A program made the position numbers and the translations under genes. Shown in pieces: positions 7,875-17,014 of a stretch of 64,000 bases of DNA (positions are counted from its first letter, which is position 1; every line of letters begins with the position of its first letter). The stretch lies in the NCBI RefSeq assembly GCF_000744705.1, contig NZ_JQML01000001.1, forward strand, positions 1,488,001 to 1,552,000, read 5' to 3'. The notes beneath the pieces are model-generated. The model worked only from the letters and a program-made list of their open reading frames with translations. It was not told the DNA's origin and searched no databases. The DNA is from Streptacidiphilus albus JL83. Its GTDB lineage: Bacteria; Actinomycetota; Actinomycetes; Streptomycetales; Streptomycetaceae.

Positions 7875-9653
7875 TCAGCTGCCGAAGCCGGCGGTCTGCC
7901 GCCAGATCTTGTTGTCGCGCACGACCAGGGTGCCGAAGGCGTGCTCGGGCTCGCCGTTGAGGTTCATGATGGCGCGGTAGAAGATCGTGTCCTCGGTCTC
8001 GACGTACTCCTGGAGCTCCACCAGCTTCGGCTTCACCGTGAGGTAGCCGGTGAAGGTCTCCCGGACCGCCTCGATGCCGGTGGACACGCCCTCGTACCGC
8101 AGCAGCACCGCGTCGTCGGTGTAGTTCTTCATCAGGGCCTCCAGGTCGAGCGCGTCGAGCGCCTCCATCTGGCGGCGGAAGACCGGGTGCAGTTTCGAGA
8201 TGTCGTAGGTGGCCATGGCCGGTTCCCTCGCTTCTGTCTGGCCCGGGTCCACCGGAAGGTGGATCTCTATCCGGGTCTCTCCTGGGACGGATCGAGCAGA
8301 GATCGTGCCGCGGTGGCGCCGGGTCACGATCTGATGGGCCAGGTGCAGTCCTAGACCGCTGCCCTTGCCCATGTCCTTGGTGGTGTAGAAGGGTTCGAAG
8401 ATGTGCGGCAGCACGTCGGAGGGGATCCCGGAGCCCGTGTCGGCGACCTCGACCAGCAGGCCGCCCCCCTCGTCGCGGACGCGGAGGGTCAGCGTGCCCC
8501 GGCCGCCCATGGCGTCCAGCGCGTTCTCCAGCAGGTTGACCCAGACCCGGTTCAGCTCCGAGGGGTGGCCGTGCACCAGCGGCAGGCCCCGCCCGTAGTC
8601 CCGGACGATCCGCACCGACCGCAGCCGGGCGCGCAGCAGGACCAGGGCGCTCTCCAGGCAGTCGACGACGGAGAAGGTCTGCCGGGTGCCGAGCTCCCAC
8701 TGGGAGTAGTCGCGGGTCGCGGTGACCAGCGCGGCCACCCGGGCTCCGGCGGCTGCCAGCTCCGCGGCCATGGACCGGGTCTCCAGCACGGCGGCCAGGT
8801 GGTCCAGGGCGGCCGGCAGCACCCGGGGGCTCAGTCCCTCGGTGTGCTGCCGCAGGTCGGCCAGCCGCAGCCCGCGTTCGGCCATCACCGTGGCCAGCAG
8901 GTCGGGACGGCCGGCGCCGGCGCCGGCGGCCCACTGGGCCAGCGCGTCCTCGGACTCGGCCATCATGATGGCGTCGACCGTCGGCGCCGCGTCCGATCCG
9001 GAGCCCGGCATGGCCCGGGCGGTGCCGCCGGCGCCGACGAAGGCCCTGATCATCGCGGTGATCGAGGCGTACTCCGCCGGTGAGGCCGCGGCGCCCCAAC
9101 CCATGCCCGACTCGACCAGCAGTTGGACGATGTCGGTCAGCCCCCGGGCCACGTGGTCCACCACCGCCACCGGGTTGTTCAGCTCGTGGGCCAGCGAGGC
9201 CGCGAGGGTGTCGTACGCGGCGGTGGCGGCCAGCCCCTCGGCCTTGGTGCGGATGGACTCCGCCCGCCAGGCGAGGATCGGCACCAGCGCGCGGGTGACG
9301 CCGGGGCAGCGGGTGAGGATCTCGAACAGGACGTCCTTCGGGTAGGCCAGCACGCTGACCGGGCTGTCCGCGACGGCGGCGGCGGTGTAGTCGGATCCGG
9401 TCAGCAGCGGCGTCTCGCCGACGACGCCGCGCGCCGCCGAGGGCATGCCGCGCTCGGTGTCGGCCTGCAGCAGGTCGCCCTCCAGCAGCACGTAGAAGTG
9501 CGTGGCCGGTTCACCGCTGCGGAACAGGGCCTCGCCCGGGGCGAGCGTCCGCTCCTCGGCGGCCTCGGCCAGCCAGCGCAGGTCCTCCTCGGTCTCGCCG
9601 GCGAAGAGCGGCACCTGCCGCAGTGCGTCGACCAGACCGGAACCGCCGCTCAC
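7875..9653 (-). CDS. Cyclic-nucleotide-binding-domain histidine kinase running in frame into a SnoaL-like domain
   Basis: 592 residues if read from the GTG at 9653. Parts: a CNB-type N-terminus (about 8-125, FYVLLEGD); a kinase with H-box AASLAHELNN (His156), N-box NRVWVNLLENALDAM, and G-boxes ADTGSGIP and GKGSGLGLH; then, with no stop, a SnoaL/NTF2-like domain (480-592). An internal ATG at 8216 with GAGGGA upstream could also yield the last 113 residues as a separate protein. The start overlaps the glgB stop as GTGA, so translation is coupled to glgB. A likely partner is the receiver/reductase fusion at 33783. The ligand of the CNB domain is unknown. Confidence 0.85.
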   Translation of the reverse strand: MSGGSGLVDALRQVPLFAGETEEDLRWLAEAAEERTLAPGEALFRSGEPATHFYVLLEGDLLQADTERGMPSAARGVVGETPLLTGSDYTAAAVADSPVSVLAYPKDVLFEILTRCPGVTRALVPILAWRAESIRTKAEGLAATAAYDTLAASLAHELNNPVAVVDHVARGLTDIVQLLVESGMGWGAAASPAEYASITAMIRAFVGAGGTARAMPGSGSDAAPTVDAIMMAESEDALAQWAAGAGAGRPDLLATVMAERGLRLADLRQHTEGLSPRVLPAALDHLAAVLETRSMAAELAAAGARVAALVTATRDYSQWELGTRQTFSVVDCLESALVLLRARLRSVRIVRDYGRGLPLVHGHPSELNRVWVNLLENALDAMGGRGTLTLRVRDEGGGLLVEVADTGSGIPSDVLPHIFEPFYTTKDMGKGSGLGLHLAHQIVTRRHRGTISARSVPGETRIEIHLPVDPGQTEAREPAMATYDISKLHPVFRRQMEALDALDLEALMKNYTDDAVLLRYEGVSTGIEAVRETFTGYLTVKPKLVELQEYVETEDTIFYRAIMNLNGEPEHAFGTLVVRDNKIWRQTAGFGS

Positions 9654-11569
9654 TGGACCTGCTCCGGCTCGGTCGGCCGGAGCCACAGTCCGGCCAGCGG
9701 GGGGAGGGTGAGCCGGGCCGTGGCCGGCAGGCCGCGCTGCGGCACCGGGGCCGCGCGGACCGTGCCGAGGTTGCCGACGCCGCTCCCGCCGTAGCAGTCC
9801 GCGTCGGTGTTGACCAGCTCCGACCAGGCCCCGGAGCGCGGCATGGCCAGGGTGAAGCCGTGGTGCACCACCGGACTGAAGTTGAACACGCCGACCAGCG
9901 GTGTGCCGTCGTGGTCGTAGCGGACGGCCGAGTAGACCTGGTGGTCGGCGTCGTCCGCGTCGATCCAGCGGAAGCCGCCGGGGTCCGAGTCGCGCCGCCA
10001 GAGCTCGGCGTGGGCCCGGTAGTGCCCGTTCAGGTCGCGGACCAGCTGCTGGACGCCGCGGTGCCGGTGCCCCTCGACCCCGGGCAGGTCCAGCAGCTGC
10101 CAGTCCAGGCCGCGGTCGTGGTCCCACTCGGTGGTCTGCGCGAACTCCTGTCCCATGAACAGCAGTTGCTTGCCCGGGTGGAACCACATGAAGGAGAGGT
10201 AGGCGCGCAGGTTGGCGAACCGCTGCCAGGGGTCCCCGAACATCTTGGCCAGCAGGCTGCCCTTGAGGTGGACCACCTCGTCGTGCCCGAGGGGCAGCAG
10301 GAAGTGCTCGGAGTGGGCGTACATCATGCCGAAGGTCATCCGGTGGTGGTGGTACCGCCGGTTGACCGGGTCCTCGGCCAGGAAGGCCAGGGTGTCGTGC
10401 ATCCAGCCCATGTTCCACTTCAGCCCGAAGCCGAGGCCGCCGTGGTCGGCGGAGCGGGTGACGCCCTCCCAGGCGGTGGACTCCTCGGCGATCACCACCA
10501 CGTCCGGGCAGCGGCGGGCCAGGGTGCCGTTCAGCTCGCGCAGGAACCGGACCGCGTCCAGGTTCTCCCGACCGCCCTCGGCATTGGGCAGCCACTCCCC
10601 CTCCTCGCGCGAGTAGTCCAGGTAGAGGATGGCCGCCACCGCGTCCACCCGCAGTCCGTCGACGTGGAACTCCTCGCACCAGTACACGGCGTTGGCCAGC
10701 AGGAAGGCCCGCACCTCGGCCCGGCCGTAGTCGAACTGCAGGGTGTTCCAGTCCCGTTGCTCGGCCCGGCGGGGGTCGGGGTGCTCGTAGAGCGCGGTGC
10801 CGTCGAAGCGGGCGAGGGCCCAGTCGTTCTTCGGGAAGTGGGCCGGCACCCAGTCCAGGATCACTCCGATGCCGGACCGGTGCAGCGTGTCCACCAGGTG
10901 GCGGAAGTCGTCCGGAGCGCCCCAGCGCGCGGAGGGCGCGAAGTAGGAGGTGACCTGGTAGCCCCAGGAGCCGCCGAACGGGTGCTCCATCACCGGCAGG
11001 AACTCGACATGGGTGAACCCCAGGTCGGCGACGTAGGCCGGAAGCTGCTCGGCCAGTTGACGGTAGCTCAGACCGCCTCTCCAGGAGCCGAGGTGGACCT
11101 CGTAGACGCTCATCGGCGACTCCTGGACGGCCGCCCCGGCACTCCGTGCGGCCAGCCACTCCCCGTCACCCCAGTCGTATCCCGAGCGGTGGATCACCGA
11201 GGCCGTGGCCGGTGGGCACTCGGCGGCCCGGGCGAAGGGGTCCGCCTTCAGCCGGACCGTCCCGTCCGCGCCCAGCACCTCGAACTTGTAGCGGGCCCCC
11301 TCCTGGGCCTCCGGCACGAATCCCGCCCAGACGCCGCTGGTGCCCACCCGGCGCAGCGGATGGCCGCCGCCGTTCCAGCCGTTGAAGTCCCCGACCACCC
11401 GGACGGCCTGGGCGGCCGGGGCGAGCACGGAGAAGGCCACGCCCGGCCGCACCCCGTCGACCAGGTGCGCGCCCAGGACCCGCCAGAGTTCCTCGTGCCG
11501 GCCCTCCGCGAGCAGGTACAGGTCCAGTTCGCCGAGAAGTCCCCAGTCGCGGCGCGTTCCGGTGCTCAC
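9650..11569 (-). CDS. glgB: 1,4-alpha-glucan branching enzyme GlgB
   Basis: 639 residues. It introduces alpha-1,6 branches into the linear glucan made by GlgE. A CBM48-type domain (VRVVGDFNGWNG) precedes the GH13 barrel, in which VYEVHLGSW, DGLRVDAVA (nucleophile Asp), IAEEST (acid/base Glu) and GHDEVVH are all intact. It is about 90 residues shorter than many streptomycete GlgB proteins, lacking the extra N-terminal domain. GTG at 11569 overlaps the glgE stop as GTGA, so the two are coupled, and its own stop overlaps the kinase start in the same way. Confidence 0.93.
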   Translation of the reverse strand: MSTGTRRDWGLLGELDLYLLAEGRHEELWRVLGAHLVDGVRPGVAFSVLAPAAQAVRVVGDFNGWNGGGHPLRRVGTSGVWAGFVPEAQEGARYKFEVLGADGTVRLKADPFARAAECPPATASVIHRSGYDWGDGEWLAARSAGAAVQESPMSVYEVHLGSWRGGLSYRQLAEQLPAYVADLGFTHVEFLPVMEHPFGGSWGYQVTSYFAPSARWGAPDDFRHLVDTLHRSGIGVILDWVPAHFPKNDWALARFDGTALYEHPDPRRAEQRDWNTLQFDYGRAEVRAFLLANAVYWCEEFHVDGLRVDAVAAILYLDYSREEGEWLPNAEGGRENLDAVRFLRELNGTLARRCPDVVVIAEESTAWEGVTRSADHGGLGFGLKWNMGWMHDTLAFLAEDPVNRRYHHHRMTFGMMYAHSEHFLLPLGHDEVVHLKGSLLAKMFGDPWQRFANLRAYLSFMWFHPGKQLLFMGQEFAQTTEWDHDRGLDWQLLDLPGVEGHRHRGVQQLVRDLNGHYRAHAELWRRDSDPGGFRWIDADDADHQVYSAVRYDHDGTPLVGVFNFSPVVHHGFTLAMPRSGAWSELVNTDADCYGGSGVGNLGTVRAAPVPQRGLPATARLTLPPLAGLWLRPTEPEQVQ

Positions 11570-13638
11570 AGCCGGCTCCGTCGGGCCGTCAGCACCTGGG
11601 CCACCCCGCCGCTGCGCGGGTCGAGCCGCACCATGTTGACCCGGCCCCAGCGGTAGCTGCCGCCGCCGAGTGCGTCGTCCACCATGAAGCTGTCCCCCGG
11701 GCGCATTCCCAGTTCCGCCATGTCGAGTTCGACCCGGCCCTGCTGCGGGCGGTACGGGTTGAGGTTGAGCACCACCAGGACCAGGTCCCCGGGGCCGGCG
11801 TCCGGCCTGGCCGGGGCGAGCCGCTTGGAGAAGCACAGCAGCTGGTCGTTGTCGGTCCGGTGGAAGCGCAGGTTGCGCAGCTGGTGCAGGGCCGGGTGAC
11901 GGCGGCGGATCCGGTTCAGCCGGGTGATCAGCGGGGCCAGGCTCTGGCCCCGGTCCTCCGCCCCGGCGTAGTCCCGGGGCCGGTACTCGTACTTCTCCGA
12001 GTGGCGGTAGTCCTCGCTGCCGGGCCAGGCGGCCACCGACTCGCACAGCTCGAAGCCGGAGTACATGCCCCAGGTGGGCCCGGCCATGGCCGCCAGCACC
12101 GCTCTGATCTCGAAGGCGGCCCGGCCGCCGGTCTGCAGGTGTCCCGGCAGGATGTCCGGGGTGTTGACGAACAGGTTGGGCCGCAGGTAGTCGGCCGAGG
12201 GGCTGCCGTCCAGACCGGCCAACTCGGAGAGATAGGACGTCAGTTCGACCTTGGTGGTGCGCCAGGTGAAGTAGCTGTAGGACTGGTGGAAGCCGACCCT
12301 GGCCAGGCTCTGCAGCATCGCCGGCCGGGTGAACGCCTCGGCCAGGAACAGCACCCCCGGGTCCTCGACCCGCACCTGCTCCAGCAGCCGCTCCCAGAAG
12401 CCCAGCGGCTTGGTGTGCGGGTTGTCCACCCGGAAGATCCGCACTCCCAGCGACCGCCAGTGCCGCAGCACCCGCAGGCACTCCTGGAGGATCCCCTCCG
12501 GGTCGGTGTCGAAGTCGATGGGGTAGATGTCCTGGTACTTCTTGGGCGGGTTCTCGGCGCAGGCGATGGTGCCGTCGAGCCGGTGCCGGAACCACTCCGG
12601 GTGCTCGGTGACCCAGGGGTGGTCCGGGGAGCACTGGAGCGCGAAGTCCATCGCGACCTCCAGGCCGACCGCCTCGGCCCTGGCCACGAACGCGCGGAAG
12701 TCCGCCGTCGTGCCCAGCTCCGGGTGGATCGCGTCATGGCCGCCGTCCGCCGAGCCGATGGCCCAGGGCGAGCCGGGGTCACCGGGCTCGGCGTGCAGCG
12801 CGTTGTCGGGGCCCTTGCGGTGGCTGGTGCCGATCGGATGGATCGGCGGCAGGTAGACCACGTCGAAGCCCATGGCCGCGATGGCGTCCAACCGGGCCGC
12901 CGCCTGCCGCAGGGTTCCCGACCTGACCGCCCCGGGCGAGACCACCGCGCCCTCCGAGCGGGGGAAGAACTCGTACCAGGAGCCGTAGAGGGCCCGGGTG
13001 CGGTCGACCCGCAGGGGCAGCCAGCGGCCGGTGGTCACGTGCTCCCGCAGCGGGTGCCGGGACAGGGCCGCGGCCACCGGCGCCGTGCGCAGCTCGGCGA
13101 GCCGCTCGCCGGCGCTGCGGGCGGCGTCCCGCAGCACGTCGGCCGCCTTGGTCAGGACCGCGCAGTCCTGGGTCTCCTCCCCCGCCGCCTTGGCGGAGCG
13201 CTCCAGCAGGTCCGCGCCCTCCCACAGGCTGAGTTCGGCGTCCACGCCGGCGCTGATCCTGGCGAACGCGGCGCGCATCCAGGTGGCGACCGAGTCGACC
13301 CAGGCCTCCACCCGGTACCGGCAGTCGCCCTCCCGCTCGACCCGGACCGGGCCGCGGAAGCGGTCGGTGCCGCGGACGCCCTCGGCCAGCGGGAAGCGCC
13401 GCTCGCGCTCGGCCTGCTGTCCCGGCTCCCTGGTGGCCAGCACCACCTCGGCGCCCAGGACGTCGTGGCCCTCCTTGAAGACGGTGGCGGAGACCTCGAC
13501 CTGCTCGCCCGGGACGGCTCTGGCGGGCCGCGCGCCTCCGTCGACCTCGGGTCTGCAGTCGGCGATCACGATCCGACCGAGTGGGGACCGGCTCTGCGAG
13601 CCGCTCCTGGCCGGCGCTGAGGTGCTGTTCGTCGTCAC
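11566..13638 (-). CDS. glgE: Alpha-1,4-glucan:maltose-1-phosphate maltosyltransferase GlgE
   Basis: 690 residues, the usual length. GlgE (GH13_3) transfers maltosyl units from maltose-1-phosphate to the non-reducing end of alpha-glucan. The N-terminal domain (VIADCRPEVDGG, VSATVFKEGHD) and catalytic motifs are intact: FALQCSPDHPWV, RVDNPHTKP with the nucleophile Asp near residue 403, and LAEAFTRP with the Glu near 432. It heads a three-gene unit with glgB and the histidine kinase. The substrate could come from the GlgM homologue at 3-848; no treS or maltokinase gene is in this window. Confidence 0.95.
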   Translation of the reverse strand: MTTNSTSAPARSGSQSRSPLGRIVIADCRPEVDGGARPARAVPGEQVEVSATVFKEGHDVLGAEVVLATREPGQQAERERRFPLAEGVRGTDRFRGPVRVEREGDCRYRVEAWVDSVATWMRAAFARISAGVDAELSLWEGADLLERSAKAAGEETQDCAVLTKAADVLRDAARSAGERLAELRTAPVAAALSRHPLREHVTTGRWLPLRVDRTRALYGSWYEFFPRSEGAVVSPGAVRSGTLRQAAARLDAIAAMGFDVVYLPPIHPIGTSHRKGPDNALHAEPGDPGSPWAIGSADGGHDAIHPELGTTADFRAFVARAEAVGLEVAMDFALQCSPDHPWVTEHPEWFRHRLDGTIACAENPPKKYQDIYPIDFDTDPEGILQECLRVLRHWRSLGVRIFRVDNPHTKPLGFWERLLEQVRVEDPGVLFLAEAFTRPAMLQSLARVGFHQSYSYFTWRTTKVELTSYLSELAGLDGSPSADYLRPNLFVNTPDILPGHLQTGGRAAFEIRAVLAAMAGPTWGMYSGFELCESVAAWPGSEDYRHSEKYEYRPRDYAGAEDRGQSLAPLITRLNRIRRRHPALHQLRNLRFHRTDNDQLLCFSKRLAPARPDAGPGDLVLVVLNLNPYRPQQGRVELDMAELGMRPGDSFMVDDALGGGSYRWGRVNMVRLDPRSGGVAQVLTARRSRL

Positions 13639-13684
13639 GATCCGTCCCCGTCTCCCGTGGTGTCGAGTCGTTCCGCCGCGTCCG

Positions 13685-13717
13685 GGCCGGCGACCGCAGC
13701 GGATGCGGTCGCCGGCC
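13685..13717 (-). terminator. Hairpin after the molybdenum hydroxylase operon
   Basis: GGCCGGCGACCGC and GCGGTCGCCGGCC form a perfect 13-bp stem with a 7-base loop, 15 bp after the coxM-like stop on the - strand and before glgE. It separates the hydroxylase operon from the glgE unit. Confidence 0.65.
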
Positions 13718-13731
13718 TCCGGACGGTCCGG

Positions 13732-14592
13732 CTAGGCGCCCGCGCGGGCCAGCGCGCGCGACGTCAGTACCCCGGCCAGGTGCCGCAGGTACTCGGCCGA
13801 GCCGCCGCGCCCGGGGACGAAGACCCCGGGCGGCACGGCGGCGAAGGCTTCCAGCACCGCGGCGGTCCCCGGCCGGGTGCCCGCCAGCCGGGCCTCCACC
13901 CCGGTCAGCCGGAGCGGCTTCCCGGTGGCCCCGGTGACCGCGATCCGGTAGCGCTCCTCGCTGCCGTCCTCGGCCGTGTTGAGCCGCACCGCCACCGCGC
14001 AGAGCGGGTAGAGGCTGGCCCGGTCCGCCGACTTCTCGAAGGCGCTGCGGGAGCTGCCGCCGCTGCCGGGGCCCGGCAGGTCCAGCGAGGTGATCACGGC
14101 CCCGGCCGGCAGCCCCTCGGCCAGCTCCGCGGCCGGCAGCGTCCAGCTGCGCTTGGCGTCCGCCAGGGTCAGCACCGCGTCGAGGGCGATCGCCGCCACC
14201 GGCAGGTCGGTGGCGCGCAGCCCCGGGCCGGAGCGGTCGGCGGCCAGATTGCCGCCGACGGTGCCCCGGTTGCGGACCTGCGGGTCGCCGTTGGCCCCGG
14301 CCGCCTCGGCCAGCGCCGGGGCGGCCGTGCGCACCTCGGGATGGGTCGCCAGCTCGGCCAGCGTGGTCATCGCGCCGATGCTCAGACCCCCGTCCCGGCG
14401 GCGCTGGATGCCGCGCAGCTCGTCCAGCAGGGCCAGGTCCACCAGCAGCGGCGCCTCCGCCTCGCCGGTGGTGAGGTCCACCAGCAGACTCTGCCCGCCG
14501 GCCAGCGGCCGGCTGCCGCCGGTGCCCGCGAGCAGCGTGGTGGCCTGCTTGAGCGTGCTGGGTCTGGCGAACTCGAAGGGGGTGAGGATCAC
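13732..14592 (-). CDS. FAD-binding subunit of a xanthine dehydrogenase/CO dehydrogenase-type enzyme (CoxM-like)
   Basis: 286 residues. FAD-binding motifs typical of the medium subunit are present: LAGGQSLL near residue 33, then IGAMTTLAEL and RNRGTVGGNLA. It carries electrons from the iron-sulfur subunit to the acceptor. The GTG start at 14592 overlaps the stop of the large subunit as GTGA, indicating coupling and a 1:1 complex. Last gene of the hydroxylase operon, followed by a strong hairpin. The acceptor and substrate cannot be told from sequence. Confidence 0.88.
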   Translation of the reverse strand: MILTPFEFARPSTLKQATTLLAGTGGSRPLAGGQSLLVDLTTGEAEAPLLVDLALLDELRGIQRRRDGGLSIGAMTTLAELATHPEVRTAAPALAEAAGANGDPQVRNRGTVGGNLAADRSGPGLRATDLPVAAIALDAVLTLADAKRSWTLPAAELAEGLPAGAVITSLDLPGPGSGGSSRSAFEKSADRASLYPLCAVAVRLNTAEDGSEERYRIAVTGATGKPLRLTGVEARLAGTRPGTAAVLEAFAAVPPGVFVPGRGGSAEYLRHLAGVLTSRALARAGA

Positions 14593-16982
14593 TGGGAGTC
14601 TCCCTGGGGGTAGAGCCGCTGCCAGACCTTCTCCGGGGTGATCGGCATGTCGATGTGCTCGACCCCGAGGTCGGAGAGGGCGTCGCAGACCGCGTTGACC
14701 ACGGCGGCCGCCGGCGGGACGGTGGCGATCTCACCGGCCCCCTTCGAGCCCAGGGCGTTGTGCGGAGTGGGCGTCATGGTCCGGCCGAGGACGAAGAAGG
14801 GCACGTCGGCGGCGCGCGGCAGGGCGTAGTTGCGGAGGTCGGCGGTGATCAGGCTGCCGTCCTCGCCGTACTCGGCGTGCTCCATCAGCGCCTGGCCGAG
14901 GCCGTGGACGATGCTGCCCTCGATCTGCCCGGTGACGATCTTGGGGTTGCCGATCACCCCGGCGTCGTCGACCGCCGTGTAGGAGACCACCTCGGTCACC
15001 CCGGTCAGCTCGTCGATCTCGACCACCGCGACATGGCTGCCGAAGGGGTAGTTGAAGTCCGGCGGGTCGAAGAAGGTGGTCTCGTCCAGCGTGGGCTCGA
15101 CCTCGGGCGGCAGGCCCCAGCCGTACCAGAGCGCCATCGCCAGCTCGGCGAAGGTCTTGGACTTCTCCTCCTCCTCGCCCACGACGAAGATCTTGCCGTC
15201 CTGGTAGACCACCTTGTCGATGTCCACGTTGAAGAGGGCGGCGGCGCCGCGGCGCATCTTCTCCTTGATCTTCCGCGCGGTCAGCGCCAACGCCGGGCCG
15301 GCCATGCTGAACGAGCGGCTGCCGTAGGTCCCCTGGCCGTAGGGGGCGCGCAGGGTGTCGCCCTCCATCACCTGGACCAGGTCCTGGTCGATCTGCAGCT
15401 CGTCGGCCACCACCTGGGAGTAGACGGTGTAGTGGCTCTGACCGGTGGAGGCCGAGCCGACGGTGGCGCTGACCTCGCCGGTCGGGTGGACCCGGATGTT
15501 GGCGCTCTCCCAGGTGCCGCCCAGCATGCCCTCCTGGGACATCCTGGTCGACGGACCCACCCCGCAGATGGCGACGTAGCAGGCCAGGCCCACGCCGAGG
15601 CGCTTGCCCCGGGTGCGGGCCTCGGCCTTGCGCGCGGCCATGTCGTCGTAGCCGGACAGCTCCAGGGCCAGGTCGAGGTTCTCCCGGTAGCTGCCGGAGT
15701 CGTAGGTCCAGCCGAGCCCGTTCTCGTACGGGAAGGCGTCGTCGGGCACCAGGTTCTTCCGGCGGACGTCCGCCGGGTCCATGCCGATCACGGCGGCGTA
15801 GCGGTCCACCAGGCGCTCCATCAGGAAGGCGGCCTCGGCCCGCCCGCTGCCGCGCTGGGCGCCCAGCGAGACGGTGTTGGTGAAGGCCGCGTAGACCTCG
15901 CAGAAGGCGGCGTCGATGGCGTACATCCCGCTGATGCTGCGTCCCATCAGCGCGGTGGCGACACCCGGGCCGATGGTGGAGGGGTAGGCCCCCAGGTTGG
16001 CGTAGCTGGTGCAGTGCAGCCCGGTGATCCGCCCGTCGCGGGTGCCGGCCAGCTTGACGTGCTGCCGGTGGTCGCGCCCCTGGACGGTGGAGCGCATCAG
16101 CCCGGTGCGGGTGTCCACCCACTTGACCGGGCGGCGGATCATCTTGGACAGCAGCAGCACCAGCGCCATGTCGGAGTAGAGGTAGCCCTTGGTGCCGAAG
16201 CTGCCGCCCACGGTCGGGGCGATGACCCGCAGCTTGTTGAAGGGGATGCCCAGCACCAGGGCGGCCAGCAGGAACCGGTGGTTGTGCGGGCCCTGGGTGG
16301 ACGCCCAGAGGGTGTACTCCCCGGTGGCGGGCACGTAGTGGCCGACCGCGCCCCGGGGCTCGATCGGGCTGTTGATGGTGCGCTGGTTCACCAGGTCCAT
16401 CTCGACCACCACCTCGGCCGCCTCGAAGGCCGACTCGGTCTTCTCCTTCTCGCCGCAGGTCCAGTAGGCGTTCAGGTTGTTCGGCACCGCGTCGTGCAGC
16501 TGCGGGGCGCCCTCCTTGACGGCCTCGTCGGCCCGGGTCACCACCGGCAGCAGCTCGTAGTCCACCCGGATCGCCCGCAGCGCGGCGTGCGCCTGCCGCG
16601 GGGTCTGGGCGACCACGGCGGCGATCGGGTCGCCCACGTGCCGGACCCGGTCGCCGGAGAGCACCGGACGCGCGCCGGGCAGGCCGTAGGGGTGCGGCGG
16701 GAAGTGGCTCTCGACCCCGCCGGGGATCCAGATGCAGGGCATCGGCATGACGTCGGCGAAGTCCGCCGCGGTCACCACCTTGATCACTCCGGGGAGTGCC
16801 TCGGCCGCGCTGGTGTCGATCCCCTTGATCAGCGCGTGCGCGTGCTCACTGCCGAGGATGGCCATGTGCGCCATCTTCGGCAGGGTGACGTCCCCGATGA
16901 ACGTCGCCTCCCCCCGCAGCAGCTGGGGGTCCTCCCGGCAGTCGACCGGCTCACCGACGAGCCGTCTTCCCTCCGTTGTCAT
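14589..16982 (-). CDS. Molybdopterin-binding large subunit of a CoxL/aldehyde-oxidase-type hydroxylase
   Basis: 797 residues, start at an ATG preceded by GAGGGAG. It binds the molybdenum-cytosine-dinucleotide type cofactor and hydroxylates aldehydes, N-heterocycles or CO. The conserved catalytic glutamate is present in NALGSKGAGEIAT near residue 747. The active-site loop near residue 370 reads GAQRGSGRAEA. It therefore lacks the AYXCSFR loop of true form I CO dehydrogenase and differs from the usual form II AYRGAGR. Aldehyde or related hydroxylase activity is more likely than CO oxidation. It is coupled to the CoxM-like gene downstream and lies 32 bp after the CoxS-like gene. Confidence 0.9.
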   Translation of the reverse strand: MTTEGRRLVGEPVDCREDPQLLRGEATFIGDVTLPKMAHMAILGSEHAHALIKGIDTSAAEALPGVIKVVTAADFADVMPMPCIWIPGGVESHFPPHPYGLPGARPVLSGDRVRHVGDPIAAVVAQTPRQAHAALRAIRVDYELLPVVTRADEAVKEGAPQLHDAVPNNLNAYWTCGEKEKTESAFEAAEVVVEMDLVNQRTINSPIEPRGAVGHYVPATGEYTLWASTQGPHNHRFLLAALVLGIPFNKLRVIAPTVGGSFGTKGYLYSDMALVLLLSKMIRRPVKWVDTRTGLMRSTVQGRDHRQHVKLAGTRDGRITGLHCTSYANLGAYPSTIGPGVATALMGRSISGMYAIDAAFCEVYAAFTNTVSLGAQRGSGRAEAAFLMERLVDRYAAVIGMDPADVRRKNLVPDDAFPYENGLGWTYDSGSYRENLDLALELSGYDDMAARKAEARTRGKRLGVGLACYVAICGVGPSTRMSQEGMLGGTWESANIRVHPTGEVSATVGSASTGQSHYTVYSQVVADELQIDQDLVQVMEGDTLRAPYGQGTYGSRSFSMAGPALALTARKIKEKMRRGAAALFNVDIDKVVYQDGKIFVVGEEEEKSKTFAELAMALWYGWGLPPEVEPTLDETTFFDPPDFNYPFGSHVAVVEIDELTGVTEVVSYTAVDDAGVIGNPKIVTGQIEGSIVHGLGQALMEHAEYGEDGSLITADLRNYALPRAADVPFFVLGRTMTPTPHNALGSKGAGEIATVPPAAAVVNAVCDALSDLGVEHIDMPITPEKVWQRLYPQGDSQ

Positions 16983-17014
16983 CTTCTTCTCCCTCTCCTC
17001 GCTCGGTTGCCGGC

